From CAZZBK01 sp964652155 (lineage in GTDB: Bacteria > Planctomycetota > Planctomycetia > Pirellulales > PNKZ01), in NCBI GenBank assembly GCA_964652155.1, contig CAZZBK010000013.1:1-64000 (forward strand): a stretch of DNA of 64,000 nucleotides. Direction: 5' to 3'. Each line of letters begins with the position of its first letter. Position 1 is the stretch's first letter. Under the pieces are notes generated by a model. That model did not search any database. It saw only the letters and a list, made by a program, of their open reading frames with translations, and was not told the origin of the DNA. Positions 61,370 to 64,000 of this stretch are shown here, one piece after another. The translations under genes were made by a program, and so were the position numbers.

Positions 61370-61540
61370 ACTGAGGTTCTCAAATAGCGGCCTCGGCTGC
61401 CATCGACCACTCCAGTCGAGACAACCGTTCTACGGTGATGCGTGATCCTCATGAATGCACGGTCTTAAACTTCAAATGATTGTAGCTACAGGACGACCAG
61501 CGGGAGTTCGGAAATAACGGCCTCGCGTTGCTCGACCTGT

Positions 61541-62926
61541 TCAACTGCTGACCAATAAAAACGCTTTCCAACGGGCAATTTGCTGGTCGACCTCGGCGGG
61601 CGCGGTCGAACCATAACTCACGAACCGCTCGACCGCGTTACGCACGCCGAGCACCTGATACACGCTCTCGTCGATCGACTCATGTGCCGAGCGAAAGTCG
61701 GAGAGCGACAGCTCGTTGAGCCGACAGCCCCGGTCGAGCGCCGTCCGCACAAGCTTGCCCACCATTTCATGGGCCGAGCGCTGCGGGATGCCACGCTGAA
61801 TGAACCACTCCATCAGCGTGGTCGCGTCGAGGTGCCCGGCTTCGAGCCGCTCGGCAATCGCGGCGCGGTTGAGCTCGGCCTGGGCAACCAGCGGCGCGGC
61901 AAGCTCCAGGCAGATGCGGACCGTGTCGAAGCTGTCGAACACCGGCTCCTTGTCTTCCTGTAAGTCGCGGTTGTAGGCCAGCGGCAAACCTTTAATCAGC
62001 ACGAGCAGCCGGGTCAGATTACCGACGACGCGCGCGGTTTTACCCCGGGTCAACTCAAGCACGTCCGGGTTGACCTTCTGCGGCATGATCGACGAGCCGG
62101 TGCAAAAAGCCTGCGGCAACTTGAGAAAGTTGAACTCGGTGGTCGACCACAGGATCCATTCCTCGGCCCAGGTGCTCAGGTGTTCGGCAATCAGCGTCAG
62201 CACGAAGGCAAACTCGACGACGAAGTCCCGATCGCTCGACACATCGATGCTGTTGGCCGCCACGCTCTCGAAACCCAAGTCGCTGGCGACGGCGTGTCGA
62301 TCGATCGGCAAGCTGGTGCCGGCCAAGGCCGCTGCTCCGAGACTGAGCACATTCACGCGGCGGCGACAGTCGGCCAGCCGGCTCCGGTCGCGCGCGAACT
62401 TTTCGCAGTACGCCAGCCAATAGTGCGGCGCGAGCACCGGCTGCGCCCGCTGCATGTGCGTATAGCCGGGCAAAATGACCTCGCGGTCCCGATCGCAACG
62501 GCCAACAAACGAGCGTTGCAACTCGAGCAACCGGGCGTCGATAAGATCGATCGCCTCGCGAACCCAAAGCCGCAAATCGGTCGAGACCTGATCGTTGCGG
62601 CTCCGCGCGGTGTGCAGTTTGCGACCGGTGTCGCCGATCCGCTCGATCAGCGCCCGCTCGATGTGCATGTGGATGTCTTCGAGCTCGATGCGAAAGGGGA
62701 AGCGGTCCTGCTCAATTTCTTGGCGGATGGCGAGCAACCCCTGCTCGATCTGTTGGCACTCGTCGGTCGAAATGAGTCCGACCTGGGCGAGCATGTGGGC
62801 ATGGGCGATCGAGCCGCGAATATCTTGCTCGTAAAGGCGGCGATCGAAGCTAATGCTTTCGCTGAACTGCTCGACCCGTTTGTCGGTGGCCTGGCTGAAC
62901 ACACCTTCCCACGCTTTGGCGGCCAC
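61541..62926 (-). CDS. argH: Argininosuccinate lyase
   Basis: The 461-residue enzyme of arginine synthesis cleaves argininosuccinate to arginine and fumarate. GTG 62926 is the start: the canonical length is about 460, AAGGG lies 9 bases upstream, and the putative promoter gives a 43-base leader. The family's fumarase/lyase signature GSSIMPQKVNP is intact, as are TARSRNDQVSTD and YTHMQRAQPV. The frame extends upstream to 63124, but that extension lies over the promoter and has no family match. It stands alone, following the HEAT protein gene in the same direction by 171 bases. Confidence 0.95.
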   Translation of the reverse strand: MAAKAWEGVFSQATDKRVEQFSESISFDRRLYEQDIRGSIAHAHMLAQVGLISTDECQQIEQGLLAIRQEIEQDRFPFRIELEDIHMHIERALIERIGDTGRKLHTARSRNDQVSTDLRLWVREAIDLIDARLLELQRSFVGRCDRDREVILPGYTHMQRAQPVLAPHYWLAYCEKFARDRSRLADCRRRVNVLSLGAAALAGTSLPIDRHAVASDLGFESVAANSIDVSSDRDFVVEFAFVLTLIAEHLSTWAEEWILWSTTEFNFLKLPQAFCTGSSIMPQKVNPDVLELTRGKTARVVGNLTRLLVLIKGLPLAYNRDLQEDKEPVFDSFDTVRICLELAAPLVAQAELNRAAIAERLEAGHLDATTLMEWFIQRGIPQRSAHEMVGKLVRTALDRGCRLNELSLSDFRSAHESIDESVYQVLGVRNAVERFVSYGSTAPAEVDQQIARWKAFLLVSS

Positions 62927-62975
62927 GAGCAACAACCCTTCGAACGGAGAGCGGACGAATTGAAACAACCTATTT

Positions 62976-63004
62976 ACTGTAAACAGCTTAGTGCGCGTCG
63001 TCAA
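62976..63004 (-). promoter_or_regulatory. Putative argH promoter
   Basis: On the minus strand, TTGACG (62999-63004), 17-base spacer, TACAGT (62976-62981). Transcription would start near 62969. This supports GTG 62926 as the start. Confidence 0.55.
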
Positions 63005-63264
63005 AGCCCTGTCGTGGTCGTTACGACCGATACGACCGCCCCCCAGCCCTAAGCTGGTGACCACGCTTGCGTTACGTGCCAAACAACCGTTGAACCACCT
63101 CAAAATCGGCGATTGGCCCAGCATTTAGCCCCGAGAGCACTCAACGGTTGCCTGGATCACAGGCAAGGAGCGGTGGAGACAGGGCACCTAGCAACGATGT
63201 TCTCGCCCGAAAGATATGAAAACAGCTACACAAGCATGATTGTGCATGGGTTCATTACCGTAGT
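63005..63264. other. Intergenic region upstream of argH
   Basis: No gene is recognised. It separates argH from the SIR2-like gene, which ends at 63265. A short element around 63185-63240 is AT-richer. Confidence 0.4.
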
Positions 63265-63999
63265 CTAGGTGATCGATTGAGCGAAGTACTGCTCCGCGCC
63301 GATGGGGTGAAATTTGGCCCCGGGGAGGACGGCTGATGCACGCGCCTGCATGGAATCTTGGTTACACTTTGCACGTTCGATTTCGTTGGGAGCGGCGTCT
63401 TTACCTGGTAGTGGTCGTGAAATGACGTTCACGAGTGGCGGTTTCTTGTTTTTTCCGATTCGGCCGTGGTAGGCCCTCAGCAACATCGCTCGGATCGAGT
63501 AATCTTCTTCCGGAAAAGAATAGCCGACGAAGACCCATTCATCGGCCTGCTGCAAGGCTTCCAACGAGTGCCGCCAAATCTCCAGCAGATTGCTGTCGCG
63601 CAAGTCTCGCACCAACGAGGGTGACACGAGCAACGGGCGCAGCGGGAAATGGTCGCAGTGACAGGTGGTATCTGAGCTTTCATCCCACATGGGTAGATCG
63701 GCAATATTCATCTCTGTATTAATGTAGATCTGCGCACACAGGTCACACCGAACCCAATTGAACGAGCCATGCAATTTATACCAGCGGTATTTTGCCTGCT
63801 GACTCGCGGGGCGATCAAATATTTCCAACTCTTTATAGACGCAACGCCAAGAGAATCCAAAGTCGAAGCGACGAGCGACTTCATGAGGCTCATATTCATC
63901 AAACAGTTCCTGCTCAAGCCAAGTATCATAATTGGTCGTAATCCACGTCAGGTTACGACGCGCTGATTGTCGTTTCACAAATCGCTTGAGCAACCGCAA
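63265..63999 (-). CDS. SIR2-like protein, N terminus cut off by the window edge
   Basis: The visible 244 residues (the frame runs to the right edge, so the true start lies outside) match the SIR2/sirtuin NAD-binding fold. TTNYD (residues 21-25), the catalytic-histidine KLHGS (H77), a C85-x2-C88 and C113-x-C115 set that could hold zinc, SPSLVRDL and the VGYSFPEEDYSIR strand-loop (158-170) are recognisable. The nucleotide-binding GAGxS segment would lie beyond the edge. Two classes fit: metabolic sirtuins, and SIR2 domains of antiviral systems that deplete NAD. Length, Zn pattern and poor similarity of the rest point to the SIR2-like defence or unknown-function group. Partners outside the window decide. 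Confidence 0.7.
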   Translation of the reverse strand: MRLLKRFVKRQSARRNLTWITTNYDTWLEQELFDEYEPHEVARRFDFGFSWRCVYKELEIFDRPASQQAKYRWYKLHGSFNWVRCDLCAQIYINTEMNIADLPMWDESSDTTCHCDHFPLRPLLVSPSLVRDLRDSNLLEIWRHSLEALQQADEWVFVGYSFPEEDYSIRAMLLRAYHGRIGKNKKPPLVNVISRPLPGKDAAPNEIERAKCNQDSMQARASAVLPGAKFHPIGAEQYFAQSIT

Positions 64000-64000
64000 G

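Noticed and set aside
63005..63124. N-terminal extension of argH to 63124
   Set aside because: The promoter and ribosome-binding site point to GTG 62926, and the extension has no similarity to argininosuccinate lyase.

Overview
The window looks like chromosome of a high-GC planctomycete, most likely a Pirellulales-type lineage. The evidence is the gene content: two DUF1501 proteins, a DUF1549/DUF1553 protein with an Ig-like N terminus, two sulfatases, 3-keto-disaccharide hydrolase (DUF1080) modules, Tat-exported Gfo/Idh/MocA and sugar-isomerase proteins, NPCBM and SUMF1 modules, and many lone exported proteins. This is an inference from families; no rRNA or tRNA gene is in view to confirm it.

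Layout. 0-5 kb: the 3' part of a giant modular protein, a truncated SUMF1-type gene remnant and a small orphan gene. 5.2-11.5 kb: a tight three-gene exported module (DUF1501, repeat-rich exported protein, DUF1549/DUF1553). 11.6-15.5 kb: the sdhCAB operon on the minus strand with a recognisable promoter. 15.8-17.1 kb: a lone receiver protein and a REP-associated tyrosine transposase (RAYT) bracketed by two nearly identical 130-bp REP pairs. 17.2-23.3 kb: minus-strand exported hydrolases (GH67N-type protein, SMP-30 lactonase, PhoD-type phosphatase, sulfatase). 23.5-28.8 kb: a lipid A-type acyltransferase, then a Tad-like cluster (secretin, lipoprotein, TPR lipoprotein). 29.2-42.3 kb: PQQ-like propeller, PLP enzymes (threonine aldolase type, class III aminotransferase, two Cys/Met-metabolism enzymes), a sugar-acid dehydratase of the enolase superfamily, esterase, DUF1080 protein, nitrilase and a second DUF1501 protein. 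42.9-45.1 kb: an isolated mraZ with a duplicated putative operator, then uvrC. 45.3-53.6 kb: sugar isomerase, Flp pilin, M29 aminopeptidase, sulfatase, recQ and a Gfo/Idh/MocA oxidoreductase. 53.8-62.9 kb: altronate/galactarate dehydratase, hemA with a HemX-like gene, an orphan sigma-54 activator next to an exported HEAT/receiver-like protein, and argH. The right edge cuts a SIR2-like gene.

How the genes fit together: sugar and sulfated-glycan use is the dominant theme (sulfatases, DUF1080, GH67N-type protein, SMP-30, enolase-superfamily and UxaA/GarD-type dehydratases, isomerase, oxidoreductase). These genes are scattered rather than grouped as one locus. The secretin cluster and the Flp pilin 17 kb away probably serve the same Tad-type pilus.

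The most unusual layer is non-coding. At least four families of structured intergenic repeats are present. One family (core GGGAGGC-GTGA-GCCTCCC) flanks the RAYT gene, supplies that gene's stop codon, recurs between genes at 53.6 kb and lies in frame inside the first gene. Other points worth a second look are the split-looking pair of an exported degenerate receiver and a sensorless sigma-54 activator, the SIR2-like gene at the edge, and the paired operator-like elements at the mraZ promoter.
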